Positions 1 through 5,133 of a DNA stretch of 5,133 nucleotides are shown here, piece by piece; within the stretch, counting starts at the first letter, position 1; the number at the start of each line of letters is the position of its first letter. The notes beneath the pieces were generated by a model. It saw only the letters and a program-made list of their open reading frames with translations, did not search any database and was not told where the DNA came from. A program made the position numbers and the translations under genes. The DNA is from Micavibrio sp. UBA7689 (GTDB lineage: Bacteria > Pseudomonadota > Alphaproteobacteria > Micavibrionales > Micavibrionaceae), in assembly GCA_002482805.1 (NCBI GenBank), contig DLGR01000012.1, positions 50,935 through 56,067 of the forward strand, read 5' to 3'.

Positions 1-252
1 GTCGAAGAAGAACTGAACGAATTCAAAGACGCGACGGATAAAGAACATCAGGCAGAAGAACTGGGCGACCTCCTCTTCTGTATTGTCAATTACGCGCGCA
101 TGGCGGGTCATGACGCCGAAGAAATTCTTTCAAAAACCAACAAGAAATTCGAACGCCGCTTCGCCGCGATGGAAAAAAATCTGGGCAAGGATTTAAAAAA
201 TTCCACGCTCGATGAAATGCTCGCCGCGTGGAACAAAGGCAAAGGCGCATGA
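1..252 (+). CDS. mazG: Nucleoside triphosphate pyrophosphohydrolase MazG, C-terminal part (5' end outside the window)
   Basis: Only the last 83 codons are present; the reading frame is open from base 1 and ends at TGA 250-252. MazG hydrolyses NTPs and dNTPs to the monophosphate and pyrophosphate in the cytoplasm, and is linked to house-cleaning of nucleotides and to (p)ppGpp balance in some bacteria. The visible part contains the all-alpha NTP pyrophosphatase signature EExxE-12 residues-ExxD: E3, E4 and E7, then E20 and D23 in EELGDLLF. These are the expected magnesium ligands. It continues with the typical MazG C-terminal stretch VNYARMAGHDAEE and the N-KKFERRF block. Full-length MazG usually has two such domains, and this would be the second. 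The stop overlaps the start of the next gene (ATGA), so the two are probably co-transcribed and translationally coupled. The identification is firm; whether the missing N-terminal part is intact cannot be seen. Confidence 0.93.
   Translation, partial: VEEELNEFKDATDKEHQAEELGDLLFCIVNYARMAGHDAEEILSKTNKKFERRFAAMEKNLGKDLKNSTLDEMLAAWNKGKGA
235..239 (+). promoter_or_regulatory. Ribosome binding site that decides the start of the first membrane gene
   Basis: AAAGG lies inside the end of mazG, nine bases before the ATG at 249. A second AAAGG at 241-245 is too close to that ATG to serve. The in-frame ATG at 228 has no such purine-rich site at a good distance, and would add seven polar residues before the first membrane helix. 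The ATG at 249 is therefore preferred. Confidence 0.6.
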
Positions 253-833
253 CACTCGACTATCATTATGTGCTGCTCGCCATCGCTATATGCATGGGTC
301 TGACCAATTATGCGCTTTACATCAAAGGCACCTTTGCGGGGAAATTCAAACCCCACATGTTTTCATGGGGCATCTGGTCCCTGCTCTGCCTTATTACTTT
401 CGCGGCACAATTTTCCAAGGATGCCGGCCCCGGCATGTATCAAACCGCTGTCATGGCGGCTGGAACAGGCGTTATCATGTGCATCGCCTTTTTCAAGGGC
501 GACAAAAACTACACGCGTTCGGACTGGTGGGCGCTTGGCACGGCCCTTCTCGCCATACCCTTATGGGTTTTTACCAAAGATCCGGTGTGGTCGATTATTC
601 TTGTGACATTGATTGATTTTGTCGCGACATGGCCGACGGTGCGCAAGGCTTGGCACAAACCGCATCAGGAATCACCAAGGGCGTTTTTTATCTTCGGTAT
701 TATTTGCGGACTGGGATTTCTCGCGATATCAAATTTAACGCTGACCACGGGACTTTATCAGGGAACTATCTCGCTGCTAAATTTTTCCATCGCCGCGATG
801 ATAGCCTTACGCCGCCGCGTGATAGAAGGGTAA
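249..833 (+). CDS. Uncharacterised seven-helix membrane protein, PQ-loop/SWEET-like (first of a tandem pair)
   Basis: The protein has 194 residues from the ATG at 249, which overlaps the mazG stop by four bases. I see seven hydrophobic segments at roughly residues 6-25, 38-56, 63-83, 91-109, 111-131, 144-162 and 165-187. Lys and Arg cluster in loops 1-2, 3-4 and 5-6 and in the C-terminal RRR, so the positive-inside rule predicts N-terminus outside and C-terminus inside. Motifs shared with the next gene are FKPHxFSWxIW (33-42), FAAQxSKDAGPG (51-62), FKGD (81-84), LLAIPLW (100-106) and TWPTxRKxWxKPHQES (127-142). From memory, these resemble an uncharacterised bacterial membrane family with a KPNRVTW-type loop and a PT-x-x-K-x-W loop. 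The 3+1+3 layout and the Pro-containing loop after helix 5 suggest a distant relation to PQ-loop/SWEET transporters; that is inference. No substrate can be named. Confidence 0.85.
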   Translation: MTLDYHYVLLAIAICMGLTNYALYIKGTFAGKFKPHMFSWGIWSLLCLITFAAQFSKDAGPGMYQTAVMAAGTGVIMCIAFFKGDKNYTRSDWWALGTALLAIPLWVFTKDPVWSIILVTLIDFVATWPTVRKAWHKPHQESPRAFFIFGIICGLGFLAISNLTLTTGLYQGTISLLNFSIAAMIALRRRVIEG

Positions 834-839
834 GCAGTA

Positions 840-1442
840 ATGGCTATTCCCGATATTGATTACAAAATCTGGCTCGCGCTTTTGGGCATAACGCTCGAAG
901 GCATAAATATTGCCGTCTATCTTTTCAAAACATACAAAGGCGTCTTTAAACCCCATCTATTCTCGTGGCTTATCTGGGCTCTATTAAACGGAATTGTTTT
1001 CGCCGCACAGCTGAGCAAGGATGCAGGCCCCGGCACATGGCAAACAGGCTTTGCCTGCCTTTGCCTCACAATCGTAACAATTGTTGCCTTGTTCAAAGGC
1101 GACAGAAATTTCAAACCTTCCGATTGGGTCGCGCTGATATTTTCCCTTCTGGCTATCCCTCTGTGGGTCGCAACCAAAGAGCCGCTGTGGTCTGTCATAT
1201 TGGTCAGCATCATCGATATCGTCATCACATGGCCCACGGCGCGAAAATCATGGGCCAAGCCGCATCAAGAATCGATAGGCGTGTTTTTGATCGGGGGAAT
1301 AATCACTTCTCTGGGCTTGATTTCGCTGGAAGTATTCACGGTTACGACGGTGCTTTACGGCGCCACGATTGTAATTTTGGATTTGGCACTTTGCGTTATG
1401 ATCCTCGCACGCCGCCGCTCTATCCCCTCGGAAGCGACTTAA
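840..1442 (+). CDS. Uncharacterised seven-helix membrane protein, paralogue of the preceding gene
   Basis: The protein has 200 residues. The ATG at 840 is preceded by GAAGGG at 825-830, nine bases upstream, and starts six bases after the stop of the first copy. It aligns to its neighbour without gaps from residue 4 onward (offset +3). By hand count about half of all positions are identical, rising to about 60% across the centre (residues 44-145), so the pair arose by an old tandem duplication. The same motifs are present: FKPHLFSW (36-43), FAAQLSKDAGPG (54-65), FKGD, LLAIPLW and TWPTARKSWAKPHQES (130-145). The first and last helices have diverged most. The C-terminus RRRSIPSEAT is slightly longer than in the first copy. 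The last 23 bases overlap the end of the convergent phosphatase gene. The two products could form a heterodimer or serve different substrates; nothing in the sequence decides this. Confidence 0.85.
   Translation: MAIPDIDYKIWLALLGITLEGINIAVYLFKTYKGVFKPHLFSWLIWALLNGIVFAAQLSKDAGPGTWQTGFACLCLTIVTIVALFKGDRNFKPSDWVALIFSLLAIPLWVATKEPLWSVILVSIIDIVITWPTARKSWAKPHQESIGVFLIGGIITSLGLISLEVFTVTTVLYGATIVILDLALCVMILARRRSIPSEAT
1420..1442. other. Tail-to-tail overlap of convergent genes
   Basis: The plus-strand membrane gene ends with TAA at 1440-1442 and the minus-strand phosphatase gene ends with TAG, read from 1422 to 1420. The last 23 bases are therefore coding on both strands. I found no GC-rich perfect hairpin followed by a T run on either strand here, so neither transcript has an obvious intrinsic terminator. 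Confidence 0.9.
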
Positions 1443-2268
1443 GCGCCTCGGCCAAAAACTCATCATAGATACGCTGCCACACGGCTTCGGATGGCGCGTT
1501 GATCAAACCACCCTTTAAATCCGTGCCCGAATAAGGCAAGCCGTCCCATTTGCGCGTATAAAACCCCGCCTCTTCTAATATCAATGCGCCCGCCATGTGG
1601 TCCCATGGCTCTATGCGTGAATACACGGAAAACGCCGCCTTGCCCTCTAGCACGTCGATATATTCCCACGCACAGCACATACACGTCGCAGCGGTACGCA
1701 ATTGTTTGAATTTTTCTTCCATGGCGGGGCGCATCGGCGGCGGCATGAATTTGCGGGACACGAACGCATCCATATACCCGAACGGAAGATCGTCTTCAAT
1801 TTTGGGCAGGGGCTGGAATAGGACCCTATCGATTTTAATACCCGCGCCCTTCTCGGCCGCAATAATACGGTTCCGCGGAATTTGATAAATCCAGCTGGCA
1901 ATGCGTTCGCCGCGATGGATGAGCGCGACCATCGTTCCGTATGTGGCAATGCCTTTGGCAAAATTGCTGGTTCCATCTACGGGGTCGACCACCCACACGG
2001 GATGATCCGCCGTGCGCAGCACTTCACGGGAAGATTTTCCGCTGGATACGGCCTCTTCACCGATCACTTCCGAACCGGGCATGATTTTTTCCAGCAGATG
2101 TTTCAACTCAACTTCCGCCTCCTCGTCCGCAATGGTGACAAGATCACCGGGAGAAGATTTGGACCTGATTTCATGTTTGAGGAGTTGTTGAAAACGCGGA
2201 ATGATTTTATCCGCCGCCACTTGGCGCAGGATATTTTCTACTTCATCGTGATCAATGTTGAGCGACAT
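1420..2268 (-). CDS. Inositol monophosphatase family protein
   Basis: The protein has 282 residues, close to the usual 260-280 of the family. These are Mg-dependent, Li-sensitive cytoplasmic phosphatases acting on inositol phosphates, PAP (3'-phosphoadenosine 5'-phosphate), histidinol phosphate or fructose bisphosphate, depending on the subgroup. Visible signatures are DLVTIADEEAE (42-52), GEE (70-72), WVVDPVDGTSNF (92-103) and EPWDHMAGALILEEAG (220-235). By comparison with human IMPA1 the metal ligands are E71, D95, the main chain at V97, D98 and D223, all present. Two small deviations are seen: the Cys/Met-rich segment TCMCCAWEYID (195-205), where the family often has small residues, and EAGF instead of the usual EAGG. 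The start ATG at 2268 has AAGG at 2279-2276, seven bases upstream. It lies 17 bases inside hflX, so the gene is the last of the hfq-hflX operon. The fold is certain; the substrate (SuhB-, CysQ- or HisN-like) is not. Confidence 0.92.
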   Translation of the reverse strand: MSLNIDHDEVENILRQVAADKIIPRFQQLLKHEIRSKSSPGDLVTIADEEAEVELKHLLEKIMPGSEVIGEEAVSSGKSSREVLRTADHPVWVVDPVDGTSNFAKGIATYGTMVALIHRGERIASWIYQIPRNRIIAAEKGAGIKIDRVLFQPLPKIEDDLPFGYMDAFVSRKFMPPPMRPAMEEKFKQLRTAATCMCCAWEYIDVLEGKAAFSVYSRIEPWDHMAGALILEEAGFYTRKWDGLPYSGTDLKGGLINAPSEAVWQRIYDEFLAEALKSLPRG

Positions 2269-3577
2269 AAGGGAACCTTGCTTCGAAACGCCCCTGATTA
2301 TCGGAGCTTAAACGCACTTTGACAAGCACATTGCCGCCCTCTCCGCTTTGCTCGATCACTTCGCCCTCTTTGTGCAGCCACGCCATGGCCTTGCCGTCGC
2401 CTGCGGGAATTTCGTAGTCGATCACAGTATCGGCTAAGGATAGATGGAGCGATATACGATTCAAAAGCTTGTCGATCCCCTCGCCCGTGACCGCGGAAAC
2501 GGGAATGGCGCGCTCTGCACTGAAATTGGCCTCGCGGTTGAGCGATGAAAGCGCATCCGGCTCCACCGCGTCGATCTTGTTAAGAACTTCGTAAATCCGC
2601 TCGTCCTGCGCGTAATCGATTCCGAGTTCGGACAAAACATTGATAACATCCTGCCGCTGCCACGGATGATCGTGGCTGGAAACATCGCGCACATGCAAAA
2701 TGATATCCGCGAACTGCACCTGCTCCAACGTTGCACGGAACGCCTCGACCAGTGTCGTCGGCAAATCGGCGATAAATCCCACCGTGTCGGACAAGATGAT
2801 GGTCTTCCCGTTCGGCAAATCCAGTTTGCGCAAAGTCGGGTCCAACGTTGCAAACGGTAAATCCTCCGCAAACACATTCGCGCCCGTCATACGGTTGAAC
2901 AATGTCGATTTACCCGCGTTCGTGTATCCTACAATAGCGATGATCGGGAACGGCACTTTCTCGCGGCTCTTGCGTCCCAGTTCGCGCGTGCGACGCACCT
3001 GTTCCAGATCGCGTTTCAACTGCGCGATACGGTCGGTGATGGACCGTCTGTCCAATTCGATCTGCGTTTCGCCTGGGCCGCCCATAAACCCGCCGCCGCC
3101 GCGCTGGCGCTCAAGGTGCGTCCATGATTTCACAAGGCGCGATTTCTGGTATTGCAGCATGGCAAGATCGACTTGAATCTTACCTTCTTTGGTTTGTGCG
3201 CGCTCCCCGAAAATCTCGAGGATCAAACCCGTGCGGTCGATAACCTTGACCTTCCAAAGCTCTTCTAGGTTGCGTTGCTGACCAGGGGATAATTTGTAAT
3301 TCACCACAACGACCACAGGCTTTTCTTCCTCGATGATCTTGCCGATATCCTCGGCGGTGCCTTTGCCTAGTAAAATAGCGGGATTTATTTTCGAAACCTT
3401 CGCCACGCGCGTGCTGGAAACGTTCAAATGAATCGCGGCAACCAGACCCTCTGCTTCTTCCAATAGATCGTCCAGCTCGCGCATATGACGCGTGGAATTG
3501 CCTTCTGCCTTTGCGGGCAGAATGGGATGAACGATCAACGCCTTTTCGGGTTTTCTGATTAGTCCTGTATCGTGCAC
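2252..3577 (-). CDS. hflX: GTPase HflX
   Basis: The protein has 441 residues, within the family range of about 420-460. HflX is a cytoplasmic GTPase that binds the 50S subunit and splits stalled or stress-arrested ribosomes. The N-terminal HflX domain (about 12-125) includes LLGKGTAEDIG (69-79) and VVNYKLSPGQQRNLEE. A glycine-rich linker follows (RQRGGGGFMGGPGETQIELD, 157-176), then a basic helical segment (about 178-207). The G domain shows G1 GYTNAGKST (217-225), G2 FATLDPT (242-248), G3 DTVGF (264-268), G4 NKID (333-336) and G5 SAVTG (361-365). A short C-terminal domain closes the protein. The start is a GTG at 3577 directly preceded by an in-frame TAA, so nothing further upstream is possible. 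Starting at the later ATG (residue 32) would cut into the first domain. It begins seven bases after the hfq stop without a clear Shine-Dalgarno site, which suggests translational coupling. The hfq-hflX pair is conserved in many proteobacteria. Confidence 0.97.
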   Translation of the reverse strand: MHDTGLIRKPEKALIVHPILPAKAEGNSTRHMRELDDLLEEAEGLVAAIHLNVSSTRVAKVSKINPAILLGKGTAEDIGKIIEEEKPVVVVVNYKLSPGQQRNLEELWKVKVIDRTGLILEIFGERAQTKEGKIQVDLAMLQYQKSRLVKSWTHLERQRGGGGFMGGPGETQIELDRRSITDRIAQLKRDLEQVRRTRELGRKSREKVPFPIIAIVGYTNAGKSTLFNRMTGANVFAEDLPFATLDPTLRKLDLPNGKTIILSDTVGFIADLPTTLVEAFRATLEQVQFADIILHVRDVSSHDHPWQRQDVINVLSELGIDYAQDERIYEVLNKIDAVEPDALSSLNREANFSAERAIPVSAVTGEGIDKLLNRISLHLSLADTVIDYEIPAGDGKAMAWLHKEGEVIEQSGEGGNVLVKVRLSSDNQGRFEARFPYVAQH

Positions 3578-3584
3578 TTAATGC

Positions 3585-3845
3585 TTACGCGCCGGAACCC
3601 ATGTCCGTTCCGGGCTCTTCACCTTCATAGAAGGAAATCGGACCGCCGGGCATGATGGTGGAAATCGCGTGTTTGTAAACAAGTTGCACATGGCTTTCGC
3701 GGCGCAGAAGCATGGAGAAGTTATCGAACCACGTGACAACGCCCTGAAGTTTCACCCCGTTGACGAGGAAAACCGTGACGGTCATTTTTTCTTTGCGGAT
3801 TTTGTTCAGGAATACGTCCTGAACATTCTGTGCTTTTTCGGCCAT
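3585..3845 (-). CDS. hfq: RNA chaperone Hfq
   Basis: The protein has 86 residues. Hfq forms a hexameric Sm-like ring that pairs small RNAs with mRNAs and affects their stability and translation. The N-terminal helix carries Q9 and D10, equivalent to Q8 and D9 of the E. coli proximal-face RNA pocket. The rim patch is RKEK (17-20), against RRER in E. coli, so one rim arginine remains (R17). Sm1 is FLVNGVKLQGVVTWFDNF (26-43) with K32, and Sm2 is YKHAIS (57-62) with the poly-U-binding YKH. There is one more residue than in E. coli between Sm1 and YKH. The C-terminal tail is short and acidic (EGEEPGTDMG), far shorter than in E. coli. hflX follows after seven bases. Upstream is an 85-base gap with a candidate promoter, so hfq probably begins its own transcript even if it is also read from ntrX. 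Confidence 0.98.
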   Translation of the reverse strand: MAEKAQNVQDVFLNKIRKEKMTVTVFLVNGVKLQGVVTWFDNFSMLLRRESHVQLVYKHAISTIMPGGPISFYEGEEPGTDMGSGA

Positions 3846-3855
3846 TTTCTTGTTG

Positions 3856-3860
3856 TCCCT
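3856..3860 (-). promoter_or_regulatory. Ribosome binding site of hfq
   Basis: On the minus strand AGGGA lies ten bases before the hfq ATG at 3845, in a purine-rich leader. A second GAGGGA lies further upstream, which would be too distant. This supports the ATG at 3845, as does the exact match to the usual Hfq N-terminus. Confidence 0.5.
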
Positions 3861-3870
3861 GTTCCCTCGA

Positions 3871-3907
3871 ACTTGCAGTAACTAGTAGCGTTTTAAAGCA
3901 CTTGCAG
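3871..3907 (-). repeat. Pair of 8-base direct repeats in the hfq leader/promoter
   Basis: CTGCAAGT (minus strand) occurs at 3907-3900 and again at 3878-3871, 29 bases apart start to start. The upstream copy sits between the proposed -35 and -10 boxes, the downstream copy just after the likely transcription start. The spacing is near, but not exactly, three turns of DNA. The repeat is seen directly; a role as an operator is speculative, and a chance 8-base match in a gap this size is not negligible. Confidence 0.3.
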
Positions 3908-3918
3908 CGTGCCATCAA
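3890..3918 (-). promoter_or_regulatory. Candidate sigma70-type promoter of hfq
   Basis: On the minus strand TTGATG (3918-3913) and TAAAAC (3895-3890) are separated by exactly 17 bases. Each matches its consensus box at four of six positions. Transcription would start near 3883, giving a leader of about 38 bases before hfq. It lies in the only real intergenic gap of the minus-strand group. Match quality is moderate. Confidence 0.4.
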
Positions 3919-3930
3919 GGGGGATTTTTC

Positions 3931-4581
3931 TCAATTATCAAGGAACCTTATGAGCTTTTCCTTAAGTTCGCTGAGGTTGGCTGCCGTATAGGCTGGCTTA
4001 TAACGCCCGACCAAATCCCCCGTTGTAGGCTGATGTGTCAGGAAGGCGCAGGCACAGCCGGCCTTGGCAGCACAACCCAAATCGCTTTCCATATCACCTA
4101 CATAGAGGACGTTCTTAATGTCGAGCGGCACAGAATGGCGGGAAAGCGCTAAGATCAAAGGATCGGCCTCCGGCTTATCTCTGGCCGCTTCTCCCGCGCC
4201 CACCCAGCAACCGAAATATTTGTCCCAACCGAGATGCTTGATCTCCCGCTCAAGCGCGTCGTGGCGTTTGTTGGAAACGATACCCATCGGCACGCCGCGG
4301 CCCAGAAGTTCGATCAGTATGTCTTCCGCACCGTCGATCGTCTGCAAATTTTGCAAATGATTGTCAGAGATATATTTGTAAAGCATCTCCTGCGCTTTGA
4401 CCGCATCCTTGCCGTAAATTTTCGGGTACAGTTCGCGCGTCGAATACAAAATGAATTGGAAGTATTCCTGCTGGGACCACGGGGCCAACCCCATTTCCAC
4501 CCGCACGTAATTATGCGCGGCGAATAAAAGAGGAATGCTGTCTACAAGCGTTCCATCCCAGTCGAAGAATATGGATTTCAT
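3931..4581 (-). CDS. HAD-superfamily hydrolase, phosphoglycolate-phosphatase-like
   Basis: The protein has 216 residues, normal for a subclass IA HAD phosphatase with a helical cap. It shows all four HAD motifs: I, DWDGTLVDS (7-15), with nucleophile D7 and acid/base D9; II, S103 in IVSNKR; III, K136 in DKPEADP; IV, VGDMESD (161-167), with D163 and D167 as magnesium ligands. The cap is the helical insert at about residues 16-85. The family removes phosphate from small metabolites in the cytoplasm. The closest described types are phosphoglycolate phosphatase (Gph) and pyrophosphatase PpaX, but the sequence does not fix the substrate. The ATG at 4581 lies three bases after the ntrX stop with no good Shine-Dalgarno site, so it is likely coupled to ntrX translation. 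Its position between ntrX and hfq may be lineage-specific. Confidence 0.92.
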   Translation of the reverse strand: MKSIFFDWDGTLVDSIPLLFAAHNYVRVEMGLAPWSQQEYFQFILYSTRELYPKIYGKDAVKAQEMLYKYISDNHLQNLQTIDGAEDILIELLGRGVPMGIVSNKRHDALEREIKHLGWDKYFGCWVGAGEAARDKPEADPLILALSRHSVPLDIKNVLYVGDMESDLGCAAKAGCACAFLTHQPTTGDLVGRYKPAYTAANLSELKEKLIRFLDN

Positions 4582-4584
4582 GGA

Positions 4585-5133
4585 TCAAGCGCGTTTCAGT
4601 TCGGAGTTGTTGTCTTTGTCGCCATCCTGCTTGTCCCCGTTGGAAAGGTCAAGGGTGCGGAGCTTACGGTGAAGCGCAGAACGCTCCATGCCGACATAAG
4701 CGGCGGTTTTGGAAATATTTCCGCCGAAACGGGCCAGCTGGCGGTCCAGATAATCACGCTCGAAAGCCTCCCGCGCCTCGCGCAAAGGATACGTCAAATA
4801 ATCCTGCATCGCAGCGGCGCGGTTTTCCGATGTCGGCACCTCGCCGGTGATTTCGGGGGGGAGATGTTTCTTTTCGATCGGCTCTTTCTCGCCACCGCCC
4901 ATAATCATCACCCAGTCAATGACGTTGCGGAGTTGGCGTACATTGCCGGGCCAATCATAGTTCTGAAGTGCGACGATTGCGTTGTCCGTGAGCGTGCGCA
5001 GCGGCTGTCCGTTCTGTGCGGAATACAATTTCACGAAATGCTCGGCGAGAGCGGGAATATCTTCACGGCGACTGCCGAGTGGAGGAATGGCAATCGGCAC
5101 TACGTTCAGGCGGTAATACAAATCTTCCCTGAA
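4585..5133 (-). CDS. ntrX: Nitrogen-responsive regulator NtrX, C-terminal part (5' end outside the window)
   Basis: The frame stays open to the right edge, so the gene starts beyond 5133; 182 codons are visible. NtrX is the DNA-binding response regulator of the NtrY/NtrX two-component system (nitrogen metabolism, and in several alphaproteobacteria redox and envelope responses). The visible part begins FREDLYYRLNVVP, the end of the sigma54-activator AAA+ domain, with both arginines corresponding to the PspF arginine fingers (residues 2 and 8 here). The lid follows, with sensor II in DWPGNVRQLRNVIDW (60-74). Next is the NtrX-type linker YPLREAREAFERDYL (115-129) and a Fis-type helix-turn-helix, GGNISKTAAYVGMERSALHRKL (137-158). 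This helix-turn-helix and linker are typical of NtrX rather than NtrC. The last 20 or so residues are a charged tail rich in Asp, Lys and Asn. PPLGSRREDIP replaces the usual PPLRERREDIP. Confidence 0.93.
   Translation of the reverse strand, partial: FREDLYYRLNVVPIAIPPLGSRREDIPALAEHFVKLYSAQNGQPLRTLTDNAIVALQNYDWPGNVRQLRNVIDWVMIMGGGEKEPIEKKHLPPEITGEVPTSENRAAAMQDYLTYPLREAREAFERDYLDRQLARFGGNISKTAAYVGMERSALHRKLRTLDLSNGDKQDGDKDNNSELKRA

Noticed and set aside
228..248. Alternative upstream ATG for the first membrane gene
   Set aside because: It would add seven polar residues and a longer overlap with mazG, and has no well-placed ribosome site. The second copy also begins close to the first helix.
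421..436. Perfect 7-base inverted repeat ATGCCGG-CC-CCGGCAT
   Set aside because: It lies within the conserved DAGPG coding motif of the first membrane gene. The second copy has the same protein motif but not the full repeat, so it is explained by coding.
1882..2322. Long open frame on the plus strand opposite the phosphatase gene (146 codons)
   Set aside because: It is antisense to conserved coding sequence with clear family motifs, shows no recognisable domain, and is a typical shadow frame.
2700..3176. Open frame on the plus strand opposite hflX (158 codons)
   Set aside because: It lies antisense to the HflX G domain, has a Ser/Arg/Pro-rich low-quality composition, and shows no family motif.
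3896..3912. Short GCAC...GTGC hairpin in the hfq upstream gap as a terminator for the ntrX-HAD transcript
   Set aside because: The stem is only four pairs and no T run follows, so it is too weak to call.
3896..3915. TGGCACG on the minus strand upstream of hfq, resembling the -24 box of a sigma54 promoter
   Set aside because: The nearest GC doublet lies 12 rather than 10 bases after the GG, and the TTGC -12 box is absent at the required place. The match is probably chance.

Overview
The window reads as ordinary chromosome from an alphaproteobacterium. The diagnostic block is ntrX - (HAD phosphatase) - hfq - hflX on the minus strand. ntrX next to hfq and hflX, with mazG close by, is a familiar alphaproteobacterial neighbourhood. 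The Hfq has the alphaproteobacterial form: an N-terminus of the MAEK-Q-N-(L/V)-QD type, the stretch VTWFDNF, and one extra residue before the YKHA motif. Base composition is moderate, roughly half G+C by eye, which points away from the high-GC Rhizobiales and Caulobacterales; I would not go below class level.

Layout. Plus strand, left side (1-1442): the 3' end of mazG, then two tandem paralogous genes for small seven-helix membrane proteins (249-833 and 840-1442), all tightly packed (4-base overlap, then a 6-base gap). Minus strand, right side (5133-1420, read right to left): the 3' part of ntrX, a HAD-type phosphatase, hfq, hflX, and an inositol-monophosphatase-family gene. These are also packed (3-base gap, 85-base gap, 7-base gap, 17-base overlap). 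The two gene groups converge and their last genes overlap tail-to-tail by 23 bases at 1420-1442, so no intergenic space remains for a conventional terminator.

How the genes fit together. The minus-strand group is regulatory and housekeeping: NtrX is the response regulator of the NtrY/NtrX system, Hfq is the RNA chaperone, HflX is a ribosome-associated GTPase, and the two phosphatases act on small phosphorylated metabolites. The 85-base gap before hfq is the only real intergenic space and holds a plausible sigma70-type promoter plus an 8-base direct repeat. On the plus side MazG hydrolyses NTPs, and the first membrane gene is translationally coupled to it.

No defence system, mobile element, CRISPR array, tRNA or rRNA was seen. 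The least explained part is the tandem membrane-protein pair. The two are about half identical, have a positive-inside pattern fitting seven helices with the N-terminus outside, and each carries a KPH motif at two pseudo-equivalent positions, which resembles the 3+1+3 architecture of PQ-loop/SWEET proteins. Their function is unknown.
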